DNA of 40,446 bases from JALZUU01 sp964441245 (GCA_964441245.1 CAYTVR010000033.1:1-40446); one strand, 5' to 3'. Positions 25,347 to 35,614 are shown, counted from the stretch's first letter. Program-made: numbers and translations. The notes: generated by a model not told the origin, from the sequence alone.

Positions 25347-26162
25347 TTACCAAGTCAATACGAATCCAATTCTATCTACTTCGGATAAAAGAGAAAGTTT
25401 CAGTTTTTGATTTTGATCTTTCTTTTTATGAATTTGGGGAATTAAATAACCGACTAAACCACCAGCGATATAGCCAGTCATGACGTCCGTTGGAAAGTGC
25501 TTTCCGCCTTTTACTCGTAGGTACCCTGTTGCCGCAGGCAAGATAGCTGCCACGGTCCATACTGCAGGTTTCCATTTACTCTCTGGATAATAGTCAGTGA
25601 ATACTTTTGCAGTAAAAAAAGATAACGCAGCTACATTCGATGTATGTCCCGAGTAAAAAGATAGTTGGCCATTTCTATTTTGTTTTTGCTCCAGGTCAAT
25701 AGCTGGATTATACATAAAAGGTCGAGGACGTTTGGCCAATCCTTTGATGAGCGTCGTCATAGCTCCATTGATCACAACCGCTTCAAGGGTCATCACTCCA
25801 AGAGGGATAAAATCTTGACGCATGTTTTTATCTAGCATTAACAAAAATGGATAAGTTAGTGAACTATACAAAAATAAATCGCTATGACCTCTAGATTTAG
25901 AGGAAAAATCATCCGTCACTTTTCGATCAAAACTGTTGATATCATTTCGATTCAAAGCTTCAATTTCCTCTACAGTTAATGGTGTTATCTTATTGACGAT
26001 TAAACCGAATGCCGTTATTTGTCCTAACATTCCACCACCTAATAATGGTGCATCCTTTTTCCATGATAATTCATAGGGACTTTGTCCATATGAAATCACA
26101 GAAGTAAATATAAAAATCGTGAATAATATTAATTTGAAACATGGGATATTATATGGAGACAT
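25347..26162 (-). CDS. PAP2-family phosphatase with signal peptide (paralog 2)
   Basis: The 271-residue protein has the PAP2 motifs KGLAKRPRPF, SFYSGHTSN and GYLRVKGGKHFPTDV, plus a signal peptide ending VISYGQ. Right after cleavage it reads SPYELSWKKDA, matching SPYEIDWKKES in the paralog at 7878-8681, and the order and spacing of motifs are the same. It is therefore a within-genome paralog acting on membrane lipid phosphates. I start it at ATG 26162. No ECF-type ACCACGCAACC motif is visible upstream, so regulation probably differs from paralog 1. Confidence 0.9.
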   Translation of the reverse strand: MSPYNIPCFKLILFTIFIFTSVISYGQSPYELSWKKDAPLLGGGMLGQITAFGLIVNKITPLTVEEIEALNRNDINSFDRKVTDDFSSKSRGHSDLFLYSSLTYPFLLMLDKNMRQDFIPLGVMTLEAVVINGAMTTLIKGLAKRPRPFMYNPAIDLEQKQNRNGQLSFYSGHTSNVAALSFFTAKVFTDYYPESKWKPAVWTVAAILPAATGYLRVKGGKHFPTDVMTGYIAGGLVGYLIPQIHKKKDQNQKLKLSLLSEVDRIGFVLTW

Positions 26163-26231
26163 CAAAATTTTCTTTTAAATATTTTCTATTGTAAAACAAG
26201 TTCTATGCAATCTATTTTTCTTTCCAAAAAC

Positions 26232-26675
26232 CTAGCCTATTTCCATCGTCATGAAATACAGATCAAAATCTTTGGCCCAAAAATCTTTTTCTATTCTTTC
26301 TAGTTTGAATCCGTTTTTTTCGTAAAACTTAAAAACCAATTGAGACGTTCTAACCACTATTTTATTCACTTGCGAATGTTCTTTGATTCTATCGATCCGA
26401 TACTGGGTCAACTCTTTTCCAATTCCTTGTCCCTGAAAATCAGGATGAATGATATCCCAAGAAATTCGTGCCGTTTTTCCATTATCAAAACCTAGATTGT
26501 ATCCACCAGTCCCTACAATTTTATTTTCTTTTTCGACAACGAAATAATGCTCTGCTTCTTGATCTAAATAATCTATAAATTCTTCTTCTTCCGCTGCTGC
26601 AAAATATTTTGGTGTATTCAATCGCAATAAGTATAGTAATTTTTCTTGATCTTCTTTTTTATATTTTCTGATCAC
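26232..26675 (-). CDS. GNAT-family N-acetyltransferase
   Basis: The 147-residue single GNAT domain shows the beta4 strand (ARISWDIIHPDFQGQGIGKEL) with the acetyl-CoA pyrophosphate-binding QGQGIG, preceded by VGTGGYNLG and followed by FKFYEKNGFKLERIEKDFW. It transfers an acetyl group from acetyl-CoA to an amine. The substrate is not predictable. It lies between the PAP2 and phosphoesterase genes on the same strand. Confidence 0.92.
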   Translation of the reverse strand: MIRKYKKEDQEKLLYLLRLNTPKYFAAAEEEEFIDYLDQEAEHYFVVEKENKIVGTGGYNLGFDNGKTARISWDIIHPDFQGQGIGKELTQYRIDRIKEHSQVNKIVVRTSQLVFKFYEKNGFKLERIEKDFWAKDFDLYFMTMEIG

Positions 26676-26709
26676 TTTTAACTAATTATGGATAAAGATA
26701 AATGCTTTC

Positions 26710-29700
26710 CTAAAACGCATGCCCAAGGGTCACCGCAAAACGTTGATCTTCTTTCGCTACATTATAGGTAAAGGATATAATCGCCAAATTAAGTGGAACC
26801 AACCAAATCCCTCCACCAAAACTTCGATGCCACACATCAGAATCTTCATCGGGTTCCCAGACTCGGCCATAATCAAAGCTTGCCGTTATTCCAAAACTAA
26901 ATGGTAAGATAGAATTACTGACACCTCCTAAACCCAAACGCAAATCAGTGGTATGAAAAAAGTTCGTAGCGCCTCGAAAACGTTGGCCAAATAAGCCTCG
27001 AATATTTTCGTCTTCACCTAATGCTGGTGTAAAGAAAAAATCATAATCTCCTCTTACTATTTCTGTTCCCAGGCGAGTAGCAAAAGTCAAATTCCGTCGT
27101 TTCAAAAAAGATTTATACAAAGTAAACTCAGAGCCGTAAGTGGTGAAATTTCGATTAGAACCACTTATGCTTTTTTGCCACCCCGCATGGTTTTTAAATC
27201 GAAATCCATCACGTGGAGAAATTTCATTATCCACACTTTCAAAACTTAAATCTCCAGTAATTCCAGCATACCATCTGCTTTCAAAATCTTTGGCATCCAA
27301 ACCATTGTCTTCCTGATCAACAAATCGATTTTCGGTATCTCGCACCTTTGTTCCTTGTACCAAAGGTCGAAATGAAAACAAACCAATATCTCCGGCAAAA
27401 CGACGTTGAAAACCAATATCAAAATAAACTTGACTTTGTTGAACAAAATAAAAGTCAAGGTCATCTTTTTCTTGTACTGTTTCATTTCCAATCCCAAAAT
27501 AATTAAAGGCGTAGCGATTACTCCGCAACTCTGTGTTCATCACGAGATCCCAGTGCTTAGCTGCTTCAAAAAAAACATTGTTGTAAAAAACATCCACTCC
27601 ACCCGTTCTAAAAGAATAGTTGACACCAAATACATGCTGTTGACCAAATGGATCTTTATTGAATTTATTAAAATGATAAATACCCATAAAACCAATTTTA
27701 AAACCATCACCAGCATTGAATCCTAATAATGGAATCGGCATGATCACACTTTCATCAAACTGAGTTCCCAAGCGTTCGAAAACATTATTTTTAGCTACAT
27801 CGCTAGTCTTATCTTTTCCCTCAGAACCTAAGGATAATTTATTTCCTTTTATACTATCGTAAAAATGATCCTTCCGCCCCAAACCACTTACTTTTGATAC
27901 ATCAATAAATTCATCTTTGCCGAGTCCTCCTACAATTTGTAGCTTAATACTTTTATCTACTTCTCCACTTATGTGAAAAATATCATGCCCCCCAAGGCCA
28001 TACATATAGACTTCTTTTGTTTCTGAGGTTTTAAAAATTCGATGGTATAAACGTTCTTTTTTCTCACCTTTTTTATTCGTTGCATACATACTTATTTCTG
28101 TATGCTCATCATCTTTTCGAATCACTTCAAAGTATTCCTTTTTATCTGTACCATGTACAATGGATCGCCTTGCCAATTGCTTATAAAAACCTTCTGCAAT
28201 GTTTTGCAAATTATCTCTTCTTGCTCTCAAAACCGCTTTGATATCCATGCCCGTCATTTTATATGCCTTTGCTGGCAAATAGGCAATCGCTTTTTCAATC
28301 ACCTCATCACTGACGTTTTCTTGAATATACTTAGCCTCTTTCTTCCAATCGTCTAATGACATTTCATTTAAAAAATTATGATCAAAATGTCGCGCATTAT
28401 AATAGTTCCATTTGAAGTCTCCAACATCATTATTATACGTTCCTAATTGACGAACCAAACTGTGATAAGGCTTCAATAATTTCATAGCAAAACCATCATA
28501 AGTTCCATATGCATTATCTCGATCACGCGGAACTGGCCGATACAATTTATATCCTTTATCTGTTGGCGTCACCGTCCATCTCCATTGATCCCCATGTCGA
28601 TCAAAATCTCCAATCAACAAATCAAAAAGTCGACTTCGAGCTACCCACTTTTGGTCCACTCGATGTTTATGATTTTTTTCTAATTTTTGCCCCAGCTTGT
28701 AACTATTAATAAATTTTTCAGCATTTCCAAAAAAATCTGCTTCTGGCCAACTCTTTGAGGCACGCTCTTCAACGAGATAAACCTCGCCACCAAAATTATC
28801 ATTGTAAACCCCCAATGCTGGTTGTTTTGGAATATGATAAATACCTGGATTGGTATGATATATATTGGCTGCTTTTGCCAAAGTGGGCAAGGTCAAAGGC
28901 GCAAATGGATGGCTACCTAAAAAGGTTTCACTAAACAAATAACTTACATAAGGTAGCTTGTTAAATGGATAAGGAACACCGCGAGTAACATCTTTCGTCA
29001 AAGAACGCATGACATATTCATTGCCATCCGCTGCTAATAAACGAAGTGAATTGGTTTGTTTTCCTCCTCCCTTTTTCACGACAGTGGTCCCACCACGAAA
29101 AGTCGATAAATCCAATACTGGAAAATTATATTGCTCTTGATAAAGCGCTCGACGACGTTCTCCTAGCATAAACGTAGAGAACTTTTTCATTGGTTTAATT
29201 TCTCTTGAAGAAGGAAAAGTCAATAAGCTATCTGGTCGATTATCAAAATCAGGAAAAGTTGTTGGTATTTCTTCAGCTTTCGTTTTTTCTAATGCCCCTT
29301 TCATTTTATATCGGAAAACTAATTGGCCAGAATTTCCCTGTTCACCTGGTATCCAAAATTCTACCCATGCTGAGCCATCTTCATAAAAATCAATTTTCGA
29401 AAATCCCATATGCCCATAACTAAACATGGTACCGGGACCTTTAGCTACAGCCGTTTTTTTAGCACCTGCTCCGCTAACAATAAAATGTTGACCTTTACTT
29501 TGAATGTATTGTAAACTATTTTCATGTCCAGAAACAAAAATAAATTCTCCATTCTTTTTTGCAGGTCCGATGACTGCTTTTGACAATTCTTTATAAAGTC
29601 GATTAGCCAAATCCTGTCTAAAAATACCTGCTCCACGAATAGACATAATCAAACTTCCTAAACCCGGCAAAGGAAGAAATAAATCATCTGCTAAAGGTGT

Positions 29701-30483
29701 CAAAGGAAATATATGTTCCTTAGCGGTAAATCGACTTCCATGTGGACCATAACTTTTAAATGGATGATGAGCGGCAAAAACAATATTTTTATTTTTATGA
29801 TCTTTGATGGCAGCTTCTACCAATAAAGCAAATGCTTCTCGACTTTTCACTTCACAACCGTCATTTACATTTGGTTCTTCATCCCAGTCTCTCAGCCACC
29901 ATTCAGAATCAATAATAATGATGACTAAGTCCTCGTTAATCTCTACGATCTCAGGTCCGGGACAGGCATTATCAGGTAAAAAATAATTGCTCCAATCATC
30001 TTCTTCTTCAATTCCTTTATTGAGTGCGGACTCAATATATTTTTCTTGTCTTTTAACTCCTTTTAAACCATAACGATTCCAATCGCGATTACCCGGCATA
30101 AAAATAGGGCGACCTTGAAAATCATCCAGCAAATCAAGCTGTTGGTCCAAAGAAATTTCTGCATCCTGTCGCTCCTCCTGATTTTTCTTTGGAGGCACTC
30201 CTCTGGGATAAACATTATTCCCTAAAAATAAAACAGAACTATTTTTAGTCGCTTCGCCAAGTTGTTTTTTTAATAAAGATAAAGTCGGGTTGGAAACATT
30301 GACATCAGCATCACCGGTATCTCCTATTAAAAAAATGGTGTGACTAATTGTTGCATTGGAATTGGGATGTTGGTTTTTCCATTTTTTAGCATCATCAGAT
30401 TGATGCATCTTAAAATTAGCGCAAGAACTCAAGAAAAGAAGTATCGCAGCCAACAGTACAAATTTGCTGGAATATTTTTTCAT
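26710..30483 (-). CDS. Calcineurin-like metallophosphoesterase lipoprotein fused to an outer-membrane beta-barrel
   Basis: The 1257-residue protein (ATG 30483, right before the lipoprotein signal; lipobox FLSSC, Cys21) begins with a metallophosphoesterase domain (about 48-400). Its metal-binding motifs are GDTGD (Asp55), GNN (88-90), GNRDWN (131-136), AHHP and SGHEN. A large middle region follows (about 400-870, including a conserved-looking DRHGDQWRW and PRDRDNAYG block). The C-terminal part (about 900-1257) is a surface-antigen/Omp85-like barrel ending in VTLGHAF. It should hydrolyse phosphoesters at the outer membrane, with the barrel as anchor or pore. The middle region's HGDQWRWT and RDRDNAY resemble a kinase-like fold, but I am unsure. 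Confidence 0.83.
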   Translation of the reverse strand: MKKYSSKFVLLAAILLFLSSCANFKMHQSDDAKKWKNQHPNSNATISHTIFLIGDTGDADVNVSNPTLSLLKKQLGEATKNSSVLFLGNNVYPRGVPPKKNQEERQDAEISLDQQLDLLDDFQGRPIFMPGNRDWNRYGLKGVKRQEKYIESALNKGIEEEDDWSNYFLPDNACPGPEIVEINEDLVIIIIDSEWWLRDWDEEPNVNDGCEVKSREAFALLVEAAIKDHKNKNIVFAAHHPFKSYGPHGSRFTAKEHIFPLTPLADDLFLPLPGLGSLIMSIRGAGIFRQDLANRLYKELSKAVIGPAKKNGEFIFVSGHENSLQYIQSKGQHFIVSGAGAKKTAVAKGPGTMFSYGHMGFSKIDFYEDGSAWVEFWIPGEQGNSGQLVFRYKMKGALEKTKAEEIPTTFPDFDNRPDSLLTFPSSREIKPMKKFSTFMLGERRRALYQEQYNFPVLDLSTFRGGTTVVKKGGGKQTNSLRLLAADGNEYVMRSLTKDVTRGVPYPFNKLPYVSYLFSETFLGSHPFAPLTLPTLAKAANIYHTNPGIYHIPKQPALGVYNDNFGGEVYLVEERASKSWPEADFFGNAEKFINSYKLGQKLEKNHKHRVDQKWVARSRLFDLLIGDFDRHGDQWRWTVTPTDKGYKLYRPVPRDRDNAYGTYDGFAMKLLKPYHSLVRQLGTYNNDVGDFKWNYYNARHFDHNFLNEMSLDDWKKEAKYIQENVSDEVIEKAIAYLPAKAYKMTGMDIKAVLRARRDNLQNIAEGFYKQLARRSIVHGTDKKEYFEVIRKDDEHTEISMYATNKKGEKKERLYHRIFKTSETKEVYMYGLGGHDIFHISGEVDKSIKLQIVGGLGKDEFIDVSKVSGLGRKDHFYDSIKGNKLSLGSEGKDKTSDVAKNNVFERLGTQFDESVIMPIPLLGFNAGDGFKIGFMGIYHFNKFNKDPFGQQHVFGVNYSFRTGGVDVFYNNVFFEAAKHWDLVMNTELRSNRYAFNYFGIGNETVQEKDDLDFYFVQQSQVYFDIGFQRRFAGDIGLFSFRPLVQGTKVRDTENRFVDQEDNGLDAKDFESRWYAGITGDLSFESVDNEISPRDGFRFKNHAGWQKSISGSNRNFTTYGSEFTLYKSFLKRRNLTFATRLGTEIVRGDYDFFFTPALGEDENIRGLFGQRFRGATNFFHTTDLRLGLGGVSNSILPFSFGITASFDYGRVWEPDEDSDVWHRSFGGGIWLVPLNLAIISFTYNVAKEDQRFAVTLGHAF

Positions 30484-30935
30484 AATGATTTTTTGAAAAG
30501 AAGGAATTCTTTTGGGTTTAGTATCCACAAACTGATTTTATTTTTTGATCTATAAGCCAGTTTAAATATAATTAGATGTTAAAATATATCTTTTTTTTGA
30601 AAAAGAAGAAAGGAATAAGATTATTTCAATTTCTATAAAATGCTTTCCATCTAAATCAAAAACATTATTTTACATATCAACCTATGTTTTGTATTTTAGC
30701 AAATCCACTCTTTAAAATTATTCTTTAAGTCATTTTCTGATTCCTCTTTTGAATGATGCGATAAGCAGCAAAGAAATCTTATTTTGTGGAGCGTTTAAAT
30801 TATGGCTTGATTTTTTAGTTACTTAAATGACGGAGAACTGCTTGTTTTATTTAAAATTAAAGCTGAACTTGTAAAATGCTTATTTGAATAATAATTATTT
30901 GACCAACACTTTTATAGCAAATTTTAAAATCTTGT
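30484..30935. other. Divergent intergenic region before the CotH gene
   Basis: No gene or clear hairpin in 452 AT-rich bases between divergent genes. No exact TAnnTTTG box was found. Nothing else is recognised. Confidence 0.4.
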
Positions 30936-33900
30936 ATGATTAAATCAATAAAACATCAACTTTTCTTTTTTTGCAGCAGCTGGCTAAGCCTTTTAGTTTT
31001 TAATCAAACTTTGAACGCACAAGATATCCGTTTTAATGAAGTTGTTTCTTCTAACATTTCTATTTTTGATGAAGATGGAGACACCCCCGATTGGTTGGAG
31101 TTACATAATTACGGAACAGAAAATATTGCTTTAAATGGCTGGACCTTAAGTGATCGAAAAGATCAACCTAATAAATGGACTTTCCCAAACACGACCCTCA
31201 ACGCAGATGATTATTTGCAAATCTGGGCATCCAACAAAGATAAAACCAATCTAAGTATAGTTCGAACGCTTATAAGCGAGGGAGATATTTTTCGATACTT
31301 TGTACCGAATCAAGAAGTCTTTCCTTTCTGGAATACTTTACAATTTGACGATACAACTTGGGACGAAGGCCCATCTGGTTTTGGTTATAATGATGATGAC
31401 GATGCTACTACTGTCCCTCCAAGTACACCTTCTGTTTACATTAGGAAAACATTTAATATTGACAATAAAGAAGCTATAAAAAAACTTCTTTTGGATATCG
31501 ATTATGATGATGCTTTTGTCGCTTATATCAATGGTGTGGAAGTCGCCAGAGCCAACATCGAAGGCTTTCCTCCTACTTTCAATACTTTCGCTAATGTAGA
31601 TCATGAAGCCAATATGCACGAAGGTGGTTTTCCAGATCGTTTCGAATTAGCTGATCCAGATAGTTTTCTACAAAATGGAATTAATATACTCAGCATACAA
31701 GTACACAATATCAGTTGGACTTCATCAGATTTATCCATCATACCTTTCCTTTCGGCTTTTTATGAGGAGGAAACAACAGAAGGAATGGTTCCACCAGAAA
31801 TTTTGCGTTTGTCCAATACTTTATTGCATACCAATTTTAAAATCTCTTCTAGTGGTGAAACCCTTTTTCTTTTTAACCCAAATGAAAATTTAATAGATAG
31901 TATTGTCATTGAAAATTTACAAGCAAACACTTCATTAGGTTGGCCCTTAGGAGGTTCCGAATTAGTTATCTTCGATAGTTTAACTCCGGGCTTACCCAAT
32001 CCAACAAATGGTTTTTCAGGAATCAATTTGCCCAACATTATTTTTTCACATCAAGGTGGTTCTACTAATCCTTTGTCCTTAACATTGAGTGGTACAAGCT
32101 CAGATGAACAAATTCGATATACTTTGGATGCCACTATTCCAAATGAAAATTCGCCCATCTATAACAATGCAATTTCAATTAATCAAAACACCGTTGTACG
32201 CGCTCGTATTTTCCGTCAAGGAACCCTTCCCTCTCCTATTCAAAGTCGAACTTATCTGGTGAATACCTCTCATCAGTTGCCAATTGTTTCTTTGGTAACA
32301 GAGCCTGATAATTTTTTTAGTGATGAAACAGGCATTTATGTTTTAGGAGATGACTATGTAGGTGATTTCCCTTATTTCGGTTCTAACATCTGGGAGGAAT
32401 GGGAACGTCCTATACATTTTTCTTTTTATGAACCTGATGGAAATCTTGGAATCGCCTTTAATGCAGGGACTAAAATATTCGGAAATTATAGCCGTGGAAA
32501 TGATCAGCGATCGCTTTCTATTTTTGCTCGAAAACAATATGGCATCGACGAAATCAATTATCCGTTTTTTCCAAATCTAGATTATGATTCTTTTCAAGCG
32601 ATTATATTGAGAAACTCTGGCAATGATTGGCTCAGCACCAACATGAGAGATGCTGTATTGACTGGACTGATGAAAAATAGCGGACTAGATTTTCAAGCTT
32701 ATCGACCAACAGCAACTTATATCAATGGTGATTACTGGGGCATATTGAACATGAGAGAAAAAGTCAATGAGCATTTCCTAGCGATAAAATATAACATTGA
32801 TCCAGATGATATCGATATCATTTCTGGTAATGGAGAATTGGTACATGGTGATGATCAAAATTATTGGGCTTTGATTAATTTTCTTGAAAACAATCAATTG
32901 ACTTCGGAAGCTAATTATCAAACGGTAAGCGATCAAATAGATATTAAAAACTATATTAAATATCAAGTTGCTCAAATTTATTTCAACAACACTGATTGGC
33001 CAGGAAATAACATTAAATGTTGGCGAGAAAAAAATAAAAAATGGCGATGGATTTTATATGACACCGATTTTGGTTTCGGTATTTGGAATGATAATGATTT
33101 TCAAAACAACACGCTCAACTTCGCCTTGACCAGTATCAACGAACCTTGGCCCAACCCAGCTTGGTCAACGCTTTTATTCCGACGATTGGCTCAAAACCTT
33201 AGCTTTAGAAATCAATTTGTCAATCAGTTTGCAGATGAATTAAATTCTAGGTTTTTACCACTGAATGTCATCAATCATATTGATGTAATCAATGCAGGGA
33301 TTGCCTCTGAGATCAATGCCCATTACAATCGCTGGGAAGGTTCTACATTCTATCGAAATAGTAAGGTCAATGGCATGAAAAACTTCGCAAGTGAACGGCC
33401 TAATTTCATGAAAATATACATCAGATCTACTTTTGATTTATCAGACTTTCATCAACTTACATTTGAAAATCAAAGTACTAATAGAGGCTATGTTCAAGTC
33501 AATAGTTTGACCATTAAAAATAGCCTTTGGCGAGGAGATTATTTTCAGGACGTACCTATAAAAGTAAGCGCTATTCCAAAACCAGGTTTTACTTTCTCTC
33601 ACTGGACAGGTGCGATCTCCTCAACTGATTTTGAACTCGAAATTGATATGCAAACGGCCATGACTTTAGTCCCCCATTTTGAACCTTTAGCCATTGGAGA
33701 TCAAGACATCATTATCAATGAAATTAATTATCATTCTGGTGAAAATATCAATACAGAAGAATGGATAGAGTTACATAATAAAAACGAAAACTTAGTCAAC
33801 CTATCGGGTTGGACCATCAAAGACAACGATGATACACATACTTTTGAATTGCCCGAAGGTACCCTTATTCCAGGGAATAGTTATTTAGTCATTACAGAAA

Positions 33901-34466
33901 ACGGAACAAAATTTAGAGCAGCTTATCCTGATATCAATTTCATTACTGGAGATTTTGATTTTGATTTATCCAATGAAGGTGATCAGGTTCGACTATTTAA
34001 TAGAGCGATGGAATTGCAAGATGACGTCCAGTATTTATCTGTAGCTCCTTGGCCAGAAGAAGCCAATGGACAAGGGCCAACTTTGGAATTAATTCATCCA
34101 GATTTAGATAATGCTTTAGCAGAAAATTGGGCAACGGTTCATGAGTTTGGAAGTCCGGGTGAAACGAATATTGAGGTCATCAGCTCTATTTACTTGTCAG
34201 AAAATACGATGGGTGAATTAAATTATTTTCCCAATCCGTTTTCAGATCAAATTAATATTATCTTCACCCTTACGGAAGCGTCTAGGATCAAAGGCACTTT
34301 GTATAATACTTCTGGTATTCAAGTGGCTTCGATTATTGATCAATCATTTTCTGCGGGTTCTCATCATATCGAAAAACGTTTGAAGCATTTGGCTCCGGGT
34401 GTTTATTGGTTGGAATTATCCGAAGGAAAAGAAAATGTGGTTAATATCAAATGGGTAAAGATTTAA
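30936..34466 (+). CDS. Secreted CotH kinase-family protein with LTD domains and T9SS sorting signal
   Basis: The 1176-residue protein has a signal peptide (ending TLNAQ), then a lamin-tail domain (about 30-110, IRFNEVVSSN ... LELHNYGTENIALNGWTLSD), a galactose-binding-like segment (about 120-265), a chitobiase-C/FN3-like domain (about 370-450) and a CotH kinase-like region (about 450-800, with DYWGILNMREKVNEHF and WRWILYDTDFGFG). A second LTD follows (about 935-1060, IIINEINYHSGENINTEEWI split by its DNEW-type motif). A C-terminal type IX secretion sorting domain (about 1100-1176) has NYFPNPFSDQINI and HLAPGVYWLELSEG. CotH proteins are atypical secreted kinases. It should be surface-attached or released. 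It stands alone. Confidence 0.9.
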   Translation: MIKSIKHQLFFFCSSWLSLLVFNQTLNAQDIRFNEVVSSNISIFDEDGDTPDWLELHNYGTENIALNGWTLSDRKDQPNKWTFPNTTLNADDYLQIWASNKDKTNLSIVRTLISEGDIFRYFVPNQEVFPFWNTLQFDDTTWDEGPSGFGYNDDDDATTVPPSTPSVYIRKTFNIDNKEAIKKLLLDIDYDDAFVAYINGVEVARANIEGFPPTFNTFANVDHEANMHEGGFPDRFELADPDSFLQNGINILSIQVHNISWTSSDLSIIPFLSAFYEEETTEGMVPPEILRLSNTLLHTNFKISSSGETLFLFNPNENLIDSIVIENLQANTSLGWPLGGSELVIFDSLTPGLPNPTNGFSGINLPNIIFSHQGGSTNPLSLTLSGTSSDEQIRYTLDATIPNENSPIYNNAISINQNTVVRARIFRQGTLPSPIQSRTYLVNTSHQLPIVSLVTEPDNFFSDETGIYVLGDDYVGDFPYFGSNIWEEWERPIHFSFYEPDGNLGIAFNAGTKIFGNYSRGNDQRSLSIFARKQYGIDEINYPFFPNLDYDSFQAIILRNSGNDWLSTNMRDAVLTGLMKNSGLDFQAYRPTATYINGDYWGILNMREKVNEHFLAIKYNIDPDDIDIISGNGELVHGDDQNYWALINFLENNQLTSEANYQTVSDQIDIKNYIKYQVAQIYFNNTDWPGNNIKCWREKNKKWRWILYDTDFGFGIWNDNDFQNNTLNFALTSINEPWPNPAWSTLLFRRLAQNLSFRNQFVNQFADELNSRFLPLNVINHIDVINAGIASEINAHYNRWEGSTFYRNSKVNGMKNFASERPNFMKIYIRSTFDLSDFHQLTFENQSTNRGYVQVNSLTIKNSLWRGDYFQDVPIKVSAIPKPGFTFSHWTGAISSTDFELEIDMQTAMTLVPHFEPLAIGDQDIIINEINYHSGENINTEEWIELHNKNENLVNLSGWTIKDNDDTHTFELPEGTLIPGNSYLVITENGTKFRAAYPDINFITGDFDFDLSNEGDQVRLFNRAMELQDDVQYLSVAPWPEEANGQGPTLELIHPDLDNALAENWATVHEFGSPGETNIEVISSIYLSENTMGELNYFPNPFSDQINIIFTLTEASRIKGTLYNTSGIQVASIIDQSFSAGSHHIEKRLKHLAPGVYWLELSEGKENVVNIKWVKI

Positions 34467-34495
34467 TTTTTTTGATTTGAGTCATTGCTTTCAGA

Positions 34496-34519
34496 CAAGG
34501 GTAAAAATTTTGTCCCTTG
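34496..34519. terminator. Possible hairpin between convergent CotH and LysR genes
   Basis: CAAGGG (34496-34501) and CCCTTG (34514-34519) pair, with AAAA/TTTT inside. There is no T tract on the plus strand, so termination is uncertain. Confidence 0.3.
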
Positions 34520-34551
34520 GAGAGTGGAGTATGGAATGGAATTTCCAATGG

Positions 34552-35436
34552 TTATTTTTCAATCAATTGTAAAAAATTCTTTAAGATTGGATTTCTACTC
34601 TTGCTTTGCCAGATAGCAGAGAGAATGGTCCTTTGAGGAATTTGATTCAATTCTATAAATTTAATTCCACTAAAATTTTCGGACTGTAAAGATTTGGGCA
34701 CAATGGAAATCCCAAAATTGTTTTCCACTAATTTAAAAATAGAACTCGAATGAATGGTGTTGTGGGTAACGATTGGTGAAAAGTCATGATCATCAAAAAT
34801 CTGCATGACCTTTTCATAATAAGTTGGACTGTATTTAGTGTCGAATAATATAAAAGACTCTTCTTTGAACTGAGCTATGCTTTTAAAATTATTAGAATCG
34901 ATGGGATGATCCCTTGGTAAAACTAAACAAAAAGGTTCATCAAGCAAAGGACATATCTTTAATCCTCTAGGCACTCTTTCCAATCTAACAAATCCAATAT
35001 CGATATCTTGAGAAAGCAAACCTTCTATCTGATTTTGGTTATCCATCTCTTTAAGACTAAAAAGCACGTCAGGATGTTCTTGCCGAAAGGCAAACAAAAG
35101 GTCCGGAATAATTTCCTGCATGGCAGAGCCCACATAACTCACTTTTAAATCACCAATCAAACCTTCATTCAATAATTTTGCATGTTTGATGATTCGATCT
35201 AGCTCATTGAATTGTCTATTCATTTCTTCCTTTAAAAACAATCCAGCTTTGGTCAATTCAACTTTACGATTATGTCGTTCAAAAAGTTGGATGCCCAATT
35301 TTTTTTCCATCTCTTTTATCTGTCTACTCAAACCTGGTTGAGAGATAAAGAGTCGTTCTGCAGCTTTTCGAAAATGTAATTCTTCCGCAAGTGCTAAAAA
35401 GTACCGAAAATGTCTTAATTCAATTTGATAACTCAC
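34552..35436 (-). CDS. LysR-family transcriptional regulator
   Basis: The 294-residue protein has the LysR helix-turn-helix (FLALAEELHFRKAAERLFIS, QPGLSRQIKEMEKKLG, about 14-52) and the substrate-binding domain (about 92-294, LKVSYVGSAMQEIIPDLLFAFRQ, IDIGFVRLERVPRGL, FCLVLPRDHPI). It resembles the BenM/CatM/CynR branch. Divergently, across 68 bases, only a 22-codon ORF is found (35505-35573), so the usual adjacent target gene is absent or decayed. Confidence 0.92.
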   Translation of the reverse strand: MSYQIELRHFRYFLALAEELHFRKAAERLFISQPGLSRQIKEMEKKLGIQLFERHNRKVELTKAGLFLKEEMNRQFNELDRIIKHAKLLNEGLIGDLKVSYVGSAMQEIIPDLLFAFRQEHPDVLFSLKEMDNQNQIEGLLSQDIDIGFVRLERVPRGLKICPLLDEPFCLVLPRDHPIDSNNFKSIAQFKEESFILFDTKYSPTYYEKVMQIFDDHDFSPIVTHNTIHSSSIFKLVENNFGISIVPKSLQSENFSGIKFIELNQIPQRTILSAIWQSKSRNPILKNFLQLIEK

Positions 35437-35504
35437 TATTATTAATTATTAAAATAAATAATCATTTCAGGTATCAAATGTAATGATATTTTTACCTTGA
35501 TCAT

Positions 35505-35573
35505 ATGAATTTCAATAAATTAAATAGCCATCACTTATCTCCAGTCGATTTAGGCTTAAAACAACCTAGATGA
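35505..35573 (+). pseudogene. 22-codon ORF divergent from LysR, possible gene remnant or leader peptide
   Basis: ATG at 35505 begins 22 codons (MNFNKLNSHHLSPVDLGLKQ, then two more) and stops at TGA 35571-35573. Placement opposite a LysR gene is where the regulated gene normally begins. It is too short to assign. A tandem GGATATT repeat follows shortly after. Confidence 0.25.
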
Positions 35574-35586
35574 AATATTTTAATTG

Positions 35587-35614
35587 GGATATTGGATATT
35601 GGATATTGGATATT
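35587..35614 (+). repeat. Tandem repeat (GGATATT)x4
   Basis: Four perfect copies of the 7-base unit GGATATT lie between the short ORF and the terminator. Such tracts can vary in copy number by slippage. No known function here. Confidence 0.7.

Noticed and set aside
27246..29986. Several open frames on both strands inside the phosphoesterase-barrel gene
   Set aside because: They are shadows of the long minus-strand gene, with no signals or recognisable domains.
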